Shown: positions 23,101-34,930 of the stretch, piece after piece | How positions within the stretch are numbered: position 1 is the stretch's first letter | Layout: every line of letters starts with the position of its first letter | From: Epiperipatus broadwayi | Taxonomy: Eukaryota; Onychophora; Udeonychophora; Euonychophora; Peripatidae | Reading direction: 5' to 3' | Assembly: GCA_028023455.1 (NCBI GenBank) | Contig: JAQFVV010006216.1 | Coordinates: 4,358,877 to 4,422,876 of the forward strand | DNA: 64,000 bases | Made by a program: the position numbers and the translations under genes | The notes under the pieces: model-generated | The model's input: only the letters and a program-made list of their open reading frames with translations | Told to the model about the DNA's origin: nothing | The model's database searches: none

Positions 23101-24900
23101 AAAAATGAAACATGGAAAAAGAATTGTAAAAGAATCAATTCATATTTAAGTAAAAGAAGAAGCAATAAAAGCTGGAGAAAGATTAAAAGTTTAATACCAA
23201 AAAAAAAAAGGAAAGATATAATGCCAATTACAATGAAGAAATGGAAATATTATTTTGAAAATTTTTAAACAGAAAATAAGGTGGAATTTGAAAAAATGAA
23301 TGAAAATCAAAGTATATAAATGATAAAATATCCTGTAACTTTAAACAAAGCTGAAGTGATAATGGTAATTAAATCCTAATAGAATTCAATTAAAGTAAAA
23401 ATCTATCTATCTAAACACCTGATTAAATTGTTTTAAGAATGAATTAATAGAGATAAGATTCCCATTCAATGGAAAATGTTACATATTGTAATTTCTAAAA
23501 CAATAGAAAAAACAACTGGGAAAATTACCAAAACATCATGCGATCACCACTTCAAATGCTTACACAAGTTGTTAACAAAATAGTATGCAATGTGATGCAT
23601 TATGGCTTCTTTATAGAAGTCAGGAATCTCTCAGCCACTATGCCCAGAGAAACCTGTTAACTACCTTACCTTCCCTTTCTATTCTCCACCCTAAGTTTTT
23701 GCTATATTCTTCTTTATCCTGCTCCATCCCATTTCCACATCATCTTTGATCATTATGACTTTTATATCTACATCCCCTTTATTTTTTTCCAAATTCAGCA
23801 TAAAAACCAAAAACCTACTTTCTGTATAATCACTTTGTTTATATTTATTCTTAGCAAACTCTGCCACCAAGTTCATCCATTGATTACTAAGTCTTGCACT
23901 TGGTAGCACTGCTGCATGGAGAGTATGTTACTGTTATTAACTGGGAAAATTATAGATGAATACCAGTTCTAATTCACTGACTTGAACATATGGAAAAATT
24001 ATGGAAAACAAAATTGAATATGAATACAGAAGTTTGAAAGCAGGAGATAACTAGGTTTTAGAAATACAAATTCATAAAAGACTATCTAATCCAAGTAATA
24101 TAAAAAAATGTCAATAAGAGAAATATATTTTATATATAGATATTAAAAAGGTATATGATAGTATCCCTCTTAAAAGAGTATAATAAATGCTGAAATTAAT
24201 AAATAATAATGTAACTATTATTAAAGTAATTAAGAAATTGTACGACAATATACATGCAAAAATATAAATATTAATGTGACTGATGAAATAAGAATAGAAA
24301 AAAAAAAACTCAAGCAAAAGTGCTGGTTATCACCTATATAATTTAAAATATATCAAAACAATGTCTTTTTTAAAATATAGAAAAAAATGCAAAAGAATGG
24401 AAATTCTTTTACATAATAACAAAACACTTTATACATTATATTATGCTTATAATCAAATAGTTTTGATTCAGGATCATGATAATTTGAGTTATATTGCTCA
24501 AAAATGTGTAAAAGAATATAGAAAATGGAATCTGAAAGTAAATATAACAAAAGCAAAAAACATATAAACTGGAGGTACACAATAGGATAAAATATTTGAA
24601 GACAGATAAATGGGATGAAAAGTGTGAAGAATATAAATATCTAGGCATGAGAATCCTACAAGTGATCAATAAATGAAATTATAAGTAAAAAAAAATCCTA
24701 CATAGAATATCTATAAGTTATAAATAAGAGATTATAGATTTATGATGTAACAATAGTCAATAAATGATGAATACATTACTCAATAGTAAAGAATATCATT
24801 ATATATGATAGTGACATTTGGCAGTTGAAAGATAGAATTGAAAAGCAATTGACTTTTTCAAAAATAGATTACTGGCAAAGATATGCAGGAAAGCCAAAGA
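23101..24900 (+). pseudogene. Heavily decayed LINE reverse transcriptase
   Basis: Traces of a reverse transcriptase run on the plus strand: a linker near 23140-23330, then Y-I-D-I-K-K-V-Y-D-S-I-P-L-K-R-V near 24130-24180. Next is a palm-motif equivalent (Y-A-Y-N-Q-I-V-L-I-Q-D, normally F/Y-A-D-D-x) at about 24440-24473, followed by E-Y-R-K-W-N-L-K-V-N-I-T-K-A-K. The catalytic Asp pair is lost and stops abound. The element is interrupted by a younger insertion at 23528-23938. The clade is not assigned. Confidence 0.65.
23514..23952 (-). mobile_element. 5'-truncated LINE tail inserted in older LINE, 14-bp target duplication
   Basis: The block is flanked by identical 14-bp direct repeats AACTGGGAAAATTA at 23514-23527 and 23939-23952. 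On the minus strand it encodes a C-terminal LINE stretch (Y-K-Q-S-D-Y-T-E-S-x-x-L-V-F-M-L) that matches the element at 57.5-58.6 kb. A 3' UTR follows with the GTGATGCAT-type tail shared with 57.2-57.6 kb. Truncation and target duplication fit target-primed reverse transcription. Confidence 0.8.
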
Positions 24901-25195
24901 GTGAACAGATCAGCAATAAAAGATTTAAGGAAGTAAACACTATAATAAATGAAATCAAAACAGGTCAAGTAGAATAGTGAACATGTATAAAAAGTGTCTT
25001 AAGAAAGATTATTAACAAATATTAAACTAGACACTACTAGAAAGGTGAAAAAGGGGTTATGGAAAAAGGAGTTGGCAAGAAAATGTAATCATAAAAATTA
25101 TAAAAGGAAATTTGCAAAAGATGTAACTGAAAAAGAGGCATGATAAGTGGGAATCCAAAATTATTATAGAGTGCTATATACTTAAAACAGACAAA

Positions 25196-25890
25196 ACTCT
25201 CCATACAGTAGTGCCACTCAGTGCAAGTCAGAGTAATCAATGGATGCCAGAAGGCTTGTGCATAAAATCCCTAACTAGTGCCTACTCATTCAATATCCCC
25301 AGACTAGTTTCTGGCTTGTGGTCTTCGTCAGTAAGGAGTCTTGGATCTTAGAGCACTGCATTTAGATCTTAGGATCTAATGCAACTCTCCAGCTGCCACC
25401 TTTTATCTCTACTTAACTACAAAACTATGAGTGGCGCTACTGTATGGAGAGATTTGCCTGTTTTAATAACAGTTATGAGCAAGCATAAGAAATGGTGTTC
25501 ATGTGATGTTTGGTGGTTTAATACCAATCCTGCCTAGTAGGATAGTGGTGGCTATGGTTATTAAAGAACAAAAGACACCAAAATGTATGGGTACTGAACT
25601 GAGTTCAGACCTATATGGCTATATAAGCTAATGAGCTTAGATTGAAAATATTATTGTATTTTCAATTTTATTCTCATAGTTTTGTAATTAAGTAGAGATA
25701 AAAGGTGGCTGCTGGAGGGTTGCATTAGTCTGGAGACATTGGATGAGTAGGCACTTCTGGCATTCATTGATTACCCTGGCTTGCACTGAGTGGTACTACT
25801 GTATGGAGAGTTTTGCCTGTTTTAATAACATTTATGAGCAAACATAAGAAATGGTGATCATATGATGCTATATAATTATGAGAAAAAAGA
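25196..25890. repeat. Inverted pair of RTE-tail-like repeats
   Basis: A minus-oriented copy (about 25196-25440) and a plus-oriented copy (about 25674-25890) share GTTTTGTAATTAAGTAGAGA-type, ACTGTATGGAGAG and CATTGATTAC blocks. A partial plus copy at about 25431-25530 shares ACTGTATGGAGAG and GTTTTAATAACA. The outer blocks also occur in the 3' region of the RTE copy at 8.3-8.6 kb. Together they form an imperfect palindrome of about 0.7 kb. Confidence 0.7.
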
Positions 25891-27074
25891 TGGTCTCTAA
25901 ATTTTCAAGTCATTAGTTTGAATAACAGAATAGAAGTAAATGTAGTTTCTAGTTAAACATGTATAATCTAGTGTTATTCATTAAAAAAGGCCAATACTCT
26001 GGAATTAATTTTGGAAATTTGGTTGACTTTTATATAATTTTAAAATTAACAATGTACATTCATGGAAATCTTTTTCAATAATTTTATTTGTTTTGCAATT
26101 TGATAAAAATATTTTATTTTAAATAGTTTGTATTCTATTAAAAATAGATATAAATATTTTAAGTAATAAAATACAAGCGGCATAACAAATTGGAATAGTA
26201 ACAATTTTTAGTAATTTTTTAATCAGTAAACACTATAATATTATCTTATAATAATAGCTCTCTACAGTAGCATATTTGTGCATATTACTTATATTCTCTT
26301 CAATTCATATTATTCAAATATATCTACTCTAGTGAATATTCACATGTTGGATATATGCCAGTAATAATGTTTAGCTAGAAAAGATTTTTTTAATCAAACA
26401 TATCACCCCTTTTTCTTTTTCTTACAGTTAGAGCAAAACTGAATTTTAGCATGAAGAGACCATTGATCTACATATATCTCCTAATAATTATTAGGCACAT
26501 CTTATATTAATCATATATGGAAATTATTAAAATATGATTTTAATTTTGTAAAACAATTCATAATTATGATCTTGAAATCTCTCATGCATTAGAAAATCAA
26601 AAATATTTAATCATAGACAATGCAGTTTTAACTTTTTTTTTTTATAAACAGTGAAAATGCATTTGTTAAAACTGAATGAGACAAATATTTCCATCTCAAA
26701 TAAAACCCTCCTAACAATAAAAAATATAAGTAGTAATCTATTAATTGTTTAATAGTCTCATATTCTAACCCACACAAAATATTTATTTCATTGAATAAAT
26801 ATTGAAAGTTTTATTAAATATCCCTTTATAAAAAATTCTGTAAAAAAGAATTTAACAACATACATATTTTTATCGAACAACATGATTTCACCATACTCAG
26901 AATCTCTTTAATGTTGAGCTCTATTCATATAGAAAAAAGCAGAAATTTAAATATGGCCAGATATTTAATTGATTTGACATTTTTAAAATAAATATTAAAT
27001 GATTTAAAGCTGGATGCTTTATAAATACATCATTTATTAATAAATAATAATAACCAATAATAAGTAAACTATAC
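25891..27074. other. AT-rich intron sequence upstream of exon 3 splice path
   Basis: No coding or repeat structure recognised. It forms the right end of the 23-kb intron. Confidence 0.4.
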
Positions 27075-27211
27075 CTGGTGACTGAGAAGCATCCTTACAG
27101 TGATATTTTCTTTTCCATTTTGAGCAAATTCTGGCCAGTATTTTCTTACAGGATTATCATAATTTAAAAGACCTCTATCTACTAAAATGGCAACACACAG
27201 TGAAGCAATTC
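27075..27211 (-). CDS. Beta-lactamase-like serine hydrolase, exon 2 of those visible
   Basis: This 137-bp exon has an acceptor AG at 27212-27213 and a donor GT at 27073-27074 on the minus strand. It starts by completing the glycine after SVTK and encodes IASLCVAILVDRGLLNYDNP, then a stretch ending NITVRMLLSHQ. This is the helix carrying the nucleophile followed by the family's L-L-x-H-x-S/A-G-L turn, the A-G-L being supplied by the next exon. The frame is clean and conserved, in contrast to the AT-rich flanks. Confidence 0.93.
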
Positions 27212-27379
27212 CTAAAACGATAGGTAATAAAGTTTTTACATAATAATAAAATAATAATCATGCCAAACATAATAATGAATGCAAAATCATTATTTTAACA
27301 TAAATAATTTCTGTTATCATTTTGTAGATATATATCACTATTTTCATTTTCAATCATTATCAATTCATTGCATGTTAAA

Positions 27380-28049
27380 AATCTCTTTTAGTTCAAACCA
27401 GTTTCTCTGATTTAAAGATTTTTTTTTTTTTCCATATTACTCCATCAAACTTCCTTATCTCAACGAATCATATCACATATTCTTTTTTAAGTTTCTTACA
27501 AATTCTCAGACCTCAGTTGTCCACCTATGAATATTTTCTTCTAACAACAAACAACAGAGCTTCACAATATCAGTAATGCCTATTCTCTGCCCCTCCCAAT
27601 ATATTTTGCTTTTGATCTGTCTTAATAGCAACATATATCTCTCTACAAATACAGTAAATGCTAGTAAAACAGTTTATTAAAATGTTTCCTTTTCAAACAC
27701 ATACAATCATATTTTCTTTAATATTGTACTATTTCTATTAAACACACATCTAAATTTGTGTAATTAATTTCACACCCATTGAACTTCCATCCACACTAAT
27801 TCTTCATCAAGAAGTTTACTTATCTTCTAATTCATTATTAATTTAATTCTATGATTAAATTTATCCATTACATTTCCCATCACTTCAAGATATTATCTAT
27901 TTTCTAATCATTACTATTAATCTTTTTGTTTCTCTTTTTTTACGATGTCATTGAATATAACTTTAAACTTTTTATAGTATTTACCTTTAGTTCTACTTTA
28001 AAATGTTTTTACATGTAATAGCTGTAATAATATTTCTGATAATGCAAAG
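27380..28049 (-). pseudogene. RTE LINE, C-terminal half (separated by an LTR element)
   Basis: The minus translation reads A-L-S-E-I-L-L-Q-L-L just inside 28049, then K-V-N and a thumb region. Near 27600-27690 it gives K-G-N-I-L-I-N and I-L-G-G-A, and finally W-T-T-E-V followed by R-N-x-K-K-L. This parallels the RTE copy at 7.7-8.3 kb. The N-terminal half lies at 31898-33240, beyond the inserted LTR element. The element ends in a T-rich stretch near 27420 (poly-A on the minus strand). Confidence 0.75.
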
Positions 28050-28601
28050 TATTACGTTTGGTCTGGATTGCAGACTCAAACCAATAGTAACAAAAAAATT
28101 CAATAAATATAATTTATTAAAATTAAATGTATTTACATAATACAATCAATGAAGGGTTGGTCATGCCCTAAGAACTCACTCACTTCCAGCTATATCTAAC
28201 AGCCTGCCTCATGAGTTTGTTGAATGACTCCTCTGGCTGTCAAGTTGGCTCTGGTCTTAGGAGCTTCCAGTCCTATTGTGGACTTGCCTCACTGTGTAGA
28301 CCGATAGTGTAAGGGCTACAAGGGAAATGCTCACTGTTAGCAGTAGTTTCAATGGAGAATGTGTACCATCACTTAGGTCAGATATTCTCTGCCTCATCTC
28401 CAAAAAGGCTGGCTATGTATCACCAGATCCCTACCTCACTGAAAGCAATCAGATTCAGAGAGCGTTACTGCTTATTAGCCCATGCTAACCATTGGCTGAT
28501 ATTTATCTATCTGTTTACTCATTGGTTAGCAGCAATGAATGCTCAATCTGGAAGGAATCTGGACTAGTTCACCATTTCTGAAGGCAAGATAAGATATGGC
28601 A
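28050..28601 (-). repeat. LTR of the gypsy element (3' LTR in the sense of transcription)
   Basis: It shares TTTGGTCTGGATTGCAGACT near its left edge, ATTGGCTGAT-type blocks and CTGAGGGCAAG-like blocks near the right edge with 31342-31897. The left terminus reads TATTAC against TGTTGT in the partner, consistent with transitions. Confidence 0.88.
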
Positions 28602-28613
28602 TCCCTCCCCTTT
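28602..28613 (-). promoter_or_regulatory. Polypurine tract of the gypsy element
   Basis: Directly inside the 3' LTR the minus strand reads AAAGGGGAGGGA. This is the expected position and composition of the primer for plus-strand DNA synthesis, and it fixes the element's orientation as minus. Confidence 0.8.
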
Positions 28614-28799
28614 GCCAAAATTAGCTCCAGAGAATGTAGTCATACAGATGTGCTGGTCTACAATTTGTCTGCTTTGTTGGTTCTTTTGGTCTGCTGCTGC
28701 TCTTGGCTTATTCATCACTATCTTTGCTTGATGGTCTTTTGTTTTGTTGCTACCTTTGGTTAGGCTGTCATCATTCTTGCATGATGTACTTGTCCCTGG

Positions 28800-29640
28800 A
28801 TGTTCGGTTTCAGGGCTGACAGATTGGTTCACAAATGTCTACTGAATAGCTATTCTGATGGAATCTTTCCTGTTACTGTAATTGATGTGGAATACTGTGT
28901 TAGCAGCATTCTGGCAATCTGAGTGTTCCAGCTTCCTGTATCCATCATTGTTATCAACTTTTTTGTCTCTTGAACCAGTCTCTCAGTCCGGTCATTGCTT
29001 TCTGGATAAAACTGTGGACTGTACACCAGCTCAAAGCCATTATTAGTACAAAGGTTTTTGAATGTACTCGCTGTAAATATTGTGACATTATCTGAAACTA
29101 TTATTTTAAGAGGCCATGTGTTGCAAATAGCCTCCTAAGAGCTTTTATTGTAGCTGTGGACTGAAGTGATAAGACTTCACCACCTCCAGCCATTTGGAGT
29201 ATGAGTCAACTACTATCAATAGAAGTTTGCCTTTCCATGGGCCTGCATGGTCCACACGGAGTCTAGACCAAAGTTCTTCAGGTTTAGGTCACTGAATTGT
29301 TTTGTCTTTTTCTGACATGTTTTGATTCATTTTGCACTGTCAGCAGTGGTGGACTTTAACATCAATATCAACATCCAAAGTAGGCCATCACACATATGAT
29401 CTTGCCAGCATTTTCATTCGGAATCCTGGATGCCCATTATGTAACTGATTGAGCACCCAGGATCATCCAGCCAGGGGAATCATTACTCTGGATACCCAGA
29501 TAATGCAGCCATGTTCAGTTGAGAGATCCAGCCTTTGTGTTCAGTAGGCTGAATGCAACTCATCTAGTTTTTTATCTGGTCAATCCTGCTGGATCCATTT
29601 TTTATACTGTTTGGAATCCAGAGTCATTAGTTGTCCATCT
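28800..29640 (-). pseudogene. Gypsy integrase remnant
   Basis: The minus translation shows the end of the RNase H/integrase linker (T-E-H-G-C-I-I-W), then the zinc-binding domain L-H-N-G-H-P-G-F-R-M-K-M-L-A-R-S-Y-V with a following H-H-C-x-Q-C. The catalytic core has R-V-D-H-A-G-P and V-V-D-S-Y-S-K-W-L-E-V (first Asp), V-S-D-N (second Asp) and P-E-S-N-D-R-T-E-R (catalytic Glu). Key residues are kept but several stops interrupt the frame. Confidence 0.85.
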
Positions 29641-29739
29641 AGCCACTGTCGTATTGTTCAGTGGTGTATTTAATTGCAAGTCAATCATGTTAATTGATTG
29701 GCTTGTTGTGGTTAGATTGTTTGTAGTCTCTGTAGCCAA

Positions 29740-29955
29740 TCAACTTAATGTTGTGACCTGGTTCACTTTTGACATTGCAAGGCCTAAGTGACTGAACCAG
29801 TCACAGCCTAATAAGTTACTATGATCATCTGATACTACCACCAATGGTAGATATATAGACTTATTAAGCTTCGTAATTTTAACCACTGTTTGGCCAAACA
29901 ATTTTATTTGACAGCCCTGATAGTCTGTTATCAACATGCTGCTAGGATGCAACAT
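29740..29955 (-). pseudogene. Gypsy aspartic protease region, partial
   Basis: The frame contains L-I-T-D-Y-x-G, then L-P-L-V-V-V-S-D-D-H-S-N-L-L-G-C-D-W-F, the C-terminal part of a retropepsin-like domain (L-L-G-R-x-W-L in relatives). The active-site D-T/S-G is not in this frame; a V-T-A-D-P-V-P-S-S-I-like reading lies just upstream, near 29995-30030. The usual reverse transcriptase does not follow: sequence jumps to the RNase H/integrase linker at about 29640-29740, marking an internal deletion. Confidence 0.65.
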
Positions 29956-30032
29956 ATATTAATTATTTTTATTAATGATAGCCCAGGTCTTTTTTGAAAC
30001 AAAGGTCACTGCAGATCCTGTGCCCAGTTCCA

Positions 30033-30862
30033 TTATAACTGGCATATTATTAATAATAATTCTGTGTTTAAACCCAGACTGATTGTCTTGTATACAGTTA
30101 TACAGGCAATTTGTTTATTTTTCTTATGATTGCCTTTGGTATTTTTTGGAATAGGTTTTTCTATTCTCATATTGGGTATTTGTCTCTTCCTTTTCAGGCA
30201 AGCAGCTCTTATATGCCCAGTGTGGCATTCTGTATGTGGGGACATCTGTTCATCACATCTATAACAATGCTTTATACCCGTTGTTGATAAATTATCTGAG
30301 TTGGCAGGGTAGTTGACCAACCTAGTGTTTTGCTTGATTTTTTTGCATATCATATTTAATTTTTTTTAAATAGCTTTGCCTGACAAACTATTGAATCTGA
30401 TAATATTGCTTAAGACAAAGCTGATTAGAAGTCTAAATCCAACATCATTAGTAGTTTAAGTCTTAAGTAGTAATCATTTATCCCACAAATAAAACGATCA
30501 CAAAGGGTTTCATTCAGGAAATCTTTGAAATCACACTTTAGTGCCAATGTCCCCTGTTCCTGAATGCAGAGATTGAAATATCTTTGCATTATTGTCAGAG
30601 GTTTGAGGGAAAAATAATCTGTGAGTATTGCTAATATTTTGTCAAAATCTAGCTCAGACTTCTTTTCTGACGTAGATTGTGATTTCAGGATCTCGTATGT
30701 CTGAGATCCCATTATTGTCATTAATGTGGCCAAGCCAATTTTATTTCAGGCTTCTTGATCTAGTTAGCCTGTAGGTAAAAAAATTAATCATTCTTTATAG
30801 CTTGACCAGCCCTCAGGGTAGGTTGGATCAAAAGCTTCTATGAAGCCAATAAAATTTGCCAT
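30033..30862 (-). pseudogene. Gypsy gag remnant
   Basis: Starts at an ATG at 30860-30862 with M-A-N-F-I and an F-D-P-x-Y-P-E-G-W-x-x-Y segment. Next comes the conserved gag stretch L-M-T-I-M-G-S-Q-T-Y-E-I-L-K, F-D-K-I-L-A-I-L-T-D-Y-F-S-L-K-P and C-D-R-F-I-C-G-I-N-D. A downstream frame has C-Y-R-C and C-H-T-G-H, remains of the nucleic-acid-binding zinc knuckles. Stops near 30775 and 30360 break it. Confidence 0.8.
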
Positions 30863-31341
30863 TTTGTAATTCCCCTCTTTATCTCATGAGAGAAACAATT
30901 GTGAGTTATCACTCATAACATTAATTTGACAGCTATGGTTTGTAACTGTCCAAAAATGATAATGACAAAGCTAATAATCCACTAGGGAAATCTTCTGTCT
31001 CTATACGCTATATTATAAGTAACACACTCATGATTGGTTTAAGACTTCAATTGACACACTCTTAACGTTTGTGGTCAATTTTTTTTTTTTTGAATCTGCC
31101 GAATCTGTTTATTTGGGCAGATTTAAGTGATTTAACTTTACCACCATTACGTAAATATGATGAGTTTATTTACTTTGCACTCGCATATTTTCCTTTATCA
31201 AACTGCCACATTTGATTTTTATTCAGGCAAAATAGTTATTTTAATATGACAAATGTCTTTAACTGTGCACTTGTGTATTTACTCTATTTTTTCAGTCATG
31301 GGGAAAAAATATTTCTTTTATCCTGTTGACTGTGCCAATTC

Positions 31342-31897
31342 TGTTGTGTTTGGTCTGGATTGCAGACTCAAACCAACAGTAACAAAAAACACAAACACCT
31401 GAAGTTCAATTAACATAATCTATTAAGATTAAATATATTTATATAATACACATTCAATGAATATACTACCATAGATATAATCTCAATTAATGCAGGGCTA
31501 GTCATGTACAATGGACTTGACTCACTTCCAGTTGTATGTAACAGCCTGCCTCGTTTGTCCGACTCTTCCAGCTGTACAAGACAGCTTGCTTCGAGTCGAC
31601 TCTAGTCTTATCATCGACTAGTATCACCGCATAGATTGGTAGCATAATGGCTACAAGGTAAACAGTGACTGCTAGCAGTGGTTTCAATGGAGAACGCATA
31701 CCATCGCTTAGGTAGACAGATGTTCTTTGCCTTATCTCCAAAAAGGCTGACTATTTATTGGCAGATCATCACTGCTTATTGGCTCATGCTAACCATTGGC
31801 TGATTTTTATCTATCTCTTTACTCATTGATTATTGGCAATGAATGTTCAAAAAAAATCTGGACTAGACCACTTCTGAGGGCAAGGTGAGTTATAACA
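31342..31897 (-). repeat. LTR of the gypsy element (5' LTR in the sense of transcription)
   Basis: Begins TGTTGT and ends AACA, a canonical TG...CA LTR about 556 bp long. It is longer than its partner by small indels near 31390-31480. A primer-binding site adjacent at 31341 and below contains TTGGCACAGTCAACAGG on the minus strand, offset by a few bases; the matching tRNA was not assigned. Confidence 0.9.
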
Positions 31898-33240
31898 CAA
31901 AGTTTAATTTGAAACCAACCACATCAACTGCAAATTCTAGATGATTTAAATAATCTCCATTTATATTTGTTATTTGAGATTCCCACTTTAATCCATAAAA
32001 TACTTTCTATAAAAATGACATAAAAAGTTTAAGACATGGAACTATGCATTTTGATAAATAGTCTTCAGAATTTTGGGAATATTCTGGGTTTAAATAATAT
32101 TTCAAAGCTTTAATTACTAAAGAAATGACTGTAAAATAAATACCTTTTCATAATCTAATTTAATACAAAAGATTATTTCATAATCACTCAACTTCTCTTA
32201 ATATTTGAATGTAATCCACTGTATTATAAACTTTTTTAATCCAGTTTGATTGATTCAGTCTATGTTCTTTTTAGATAATTTGTAATGACTTTATAAATAT
32301 TATACCCAGAACTGATAAAAAACTAATAGGCTTGAAATTTCTAATTTTTTTTCCATCATGCTTAAATATCAATATCATTACTGCATTCTTCCAATCATCT
32401 GGTAAACCCTTATTATTTAGACATATTGCATATAGTTTTATAAACAATTTCTCTACTTTTTCACCTGCTTCTTTTAAAATATCTATTGTAATTCCACCAT
32501 TATTCTGACATTTTTCCATTCTTCAGATATAATTATTAGTCTCACTTTTTAAAAAATATTTGATATTTAAAAGTGTTGTTATAATTATAGGGCTACTTTG
32601 TTTTCTTATTCTTTACTATTATAAAATTCTAATTCTTTTACACTCTTTATGACAATATCCACCTTTTAAAAATACTGCCACATTTTCTTTTTATTACTGA
32701 AATAACTTCCATTTCATTACAAAGATGTTGTTTTATAACTTTAAAATTTTTATTCCTGCTTCTTTGTATGTTGCCATGCCTCTTCCCATGTTTTTTTATT
32801 TTTTTTATTGATATTATTTTTTGATTCACTATTTTTGATAAACTATCTATCATCTTTTTATTGATGTAATTCAAGTGTGAACTTCCTACTAGTTTTAAAT
32901 TCACAAGAGTATTTCTAAACATTATGAATATCAAGTAATGAAATTTTCTTTCCTTAATAATTTTTGTCTGTAACTTTGCATTAACATAAATCTTAAATCT
33001 CGCTAATCAATAATCACTTCCTACTATACTTTCAATTAGATTCTTCATATCCACTTGTGCTTTAGACTAGTTTTTATTTGTTTGTAAATTCCACACATCT
33101 GCCTTTGTTTATTTCTGTCTCCATATTTAAATTTATCAATAACAATATCATTTTTTATCATTTCCCAATTCGAGCATTAGGGTCTCATGACAATTTTTAA
33201 AATATTTGATCTATTCAAAAACCTTTTTGCACATCTATAT
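31898..33240 (-). pseudogene. RTE LINE, N-terminal half with endonuclease and RT start
   Basis: On the minus strand the far right shows endonuclease traces (I-G-N-D, K-Y/F-G-D-R-N, and G-S-D-Y-x-L-A-R-F-K-I near 33000). The RT start follows: G-L-P-D-D-W-K-N-A-V-M-I-L-I-F-K and F-K-P-I-S-F-L-S-V-L within 32271-32519. Close to 31915-31950 it gives N-G-D-Y-L-N-H-L-E-F-A-V-D-V-V, where V replaces the first Asp of FADD. The reading continues across the LTR element at 28049. Multiple stops show long decay. Confidence 0.85.
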
Positions 33241-34930
33241 AAAAATCAACTATTTTTTTTATTAAAATGAAAACTTTTGGAAAATAAACTCGAATTATTT
33301 GCATTCAGCAATTTATACTAATTTGAATAACTAATCATGCAACTCTATCTGATATCTCATTGTTTTCTTCAAATTTTAATATGTTTCAATCTATATATAT
33401 ACTGAACACTTAAATTTAATATTGTATACTTTTTTTAAAAATTAAAGTATTTAGTATTCTTCCTTTCTTTGCTTACAATAGTAAGATGATAAATTTAATC
33501 TCTATCTCCAGATTGGTTTCTAGCTTTTGCATTTAGCAATGAGAATTTGGGATTCAAAGCTGGAAACAATATAGTTATGCTTGGGTGGCTAGCTTTGACT
33601 TATTTTTTACTTATCATGCTAATAGCTTAAAGCTCAAAAACCCTAAGGTTTTGAATCTAAGACAACTTGCTTATATAGTTATTTATATTTAATACCAGAC
33701 CAGTAACTATATATTTTAGTAACCCTCAGTTCAATTCTAACTGCAAATGGCTTTCTTTCTTAGTTAGGCATAATAATGTCAACACAACATCAATTTGATT
33801 GATTCAGTTTACTATAGTAAACAAAATTTTTTTTTTCTTTTTCTATTATCAATGACCACCAACTGGTATTGTAATTTATTCCTCATCCCCAAACTAGTTT
33901 CAATATTTTACCTTTATTAATGAGAATTTGGAATTTAAAGCAGTGATTAATGCAATTATGCTGCTGGTAGTCATCTTTAACTCCTTTTTTACTAACTTGA
34001 CAATGGCTGCGATATGCATAATTTTATTAGTTCCAGTTTTAAATTCCAAGTTTTCATTGATAATAGCCAAAGCCATGTGGGGAATACATTGCACTATCAT
34101 TTGGTAACTATTGATTACTTAAAATAGATAGCACTACAGGAGATAAAGGAGAAAATGATATTATTTATTGTAGAAAATGATGTGTTGGTGTTAAATATTT
34201 CTAGTCAAGAAAAAAAAACTGCCTACAATTAGGATAGAAATGAACTTGCTAAAATATAATTAATTAATTAGTATCAGATCTACAGCTTGATGTGCATTCA
34301 AACATTAACATTTTGTAAATTTCAGATTATTAATATGACAGTAAAAATTAGTTAAATATGGCTGCAAGATATATAACTTCATTAGCAGCAGCTTTGATTC
34401 CTAACTCATGGTAAAGTGGAGCTTAAAGTATGAACAATGGCTTAGCTCAATCATTTCCAATACTCAAAAACTTATGGATTCCAGTCATTTAATTATATAT
34501 ATATATATTAATAAAAGCAATGGGAATTAAAGTCTACATACTTATTATTCAAGCTTGAAGAAAGAAATGAAAAATACTTTTGGTAACTGTATTAAGCTAA
34601 AAGAATAATGTGATATTGTGTCAATATTATTTTAATTATTATAAATTGTTTTAAAATATGCATTATTCTAATTATTTATTAGAAATGTTATATTTATTTC
34701 ATAACAATTATATAATGAAGTATAGTTTTTTTTTTTGCTGACCTTCAATAATTTCTAATAGACATTTCTTAACCCTCATCATATAATTTAATATACTACA
34801 AATATATATATAGTTACATGAAAAGACCATTAAAAAAAAATTCAAGCTCAAATCTCAAATAGTAAATTTCATCAATATGCAACTAATGGCCTAATAATTA
34901 AAAATATATATTTACTTACAAAACTACATT
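33241..34930. repeat. AT-rich sequence with two copies of a dispersed repeat
   Basis: Blocks at about 33500-33565 and 33885-33945 share AATGAGAATTTGG and flanking bases, and resemble the CCAGACTAGTTTCTGGCTTG-containing repeat at about 25300. Within the second copy, 33870-34100, the end at about 34030-34080 reads partly as an inverted copy of the start (TTCCAAGTTTTCATTGATAA). The rest carries no recognised feature, only an (AT)n run near 34494-34508. Confidence 0.45.

Larger units (their letters stand above)
28045..31902 (-). mobile_element. Ty3/gypsy LTR retrotransposon, RT-deleted, with intact ends
   Basis: Two LTRs of about 550 bp lie in direct orientation at 28050-28601 and 31342-31897. 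The element is bounded by a 5-bp target duplication, CAAAG, at 28045-28049 and 31898-31902. The right LTR starts TGTTGT and ends AACA; the left one shows a G-to-A change at its second base. Internal order on the minus strand is gag, protease remnant, then integrase. Reverse transcriptase and most of RNase H are missing, so the copy is non-autonomous. The LTRs differ at many positions, so the insertion is old. It sits inside an RTE LINE. Confidence 0.9.
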
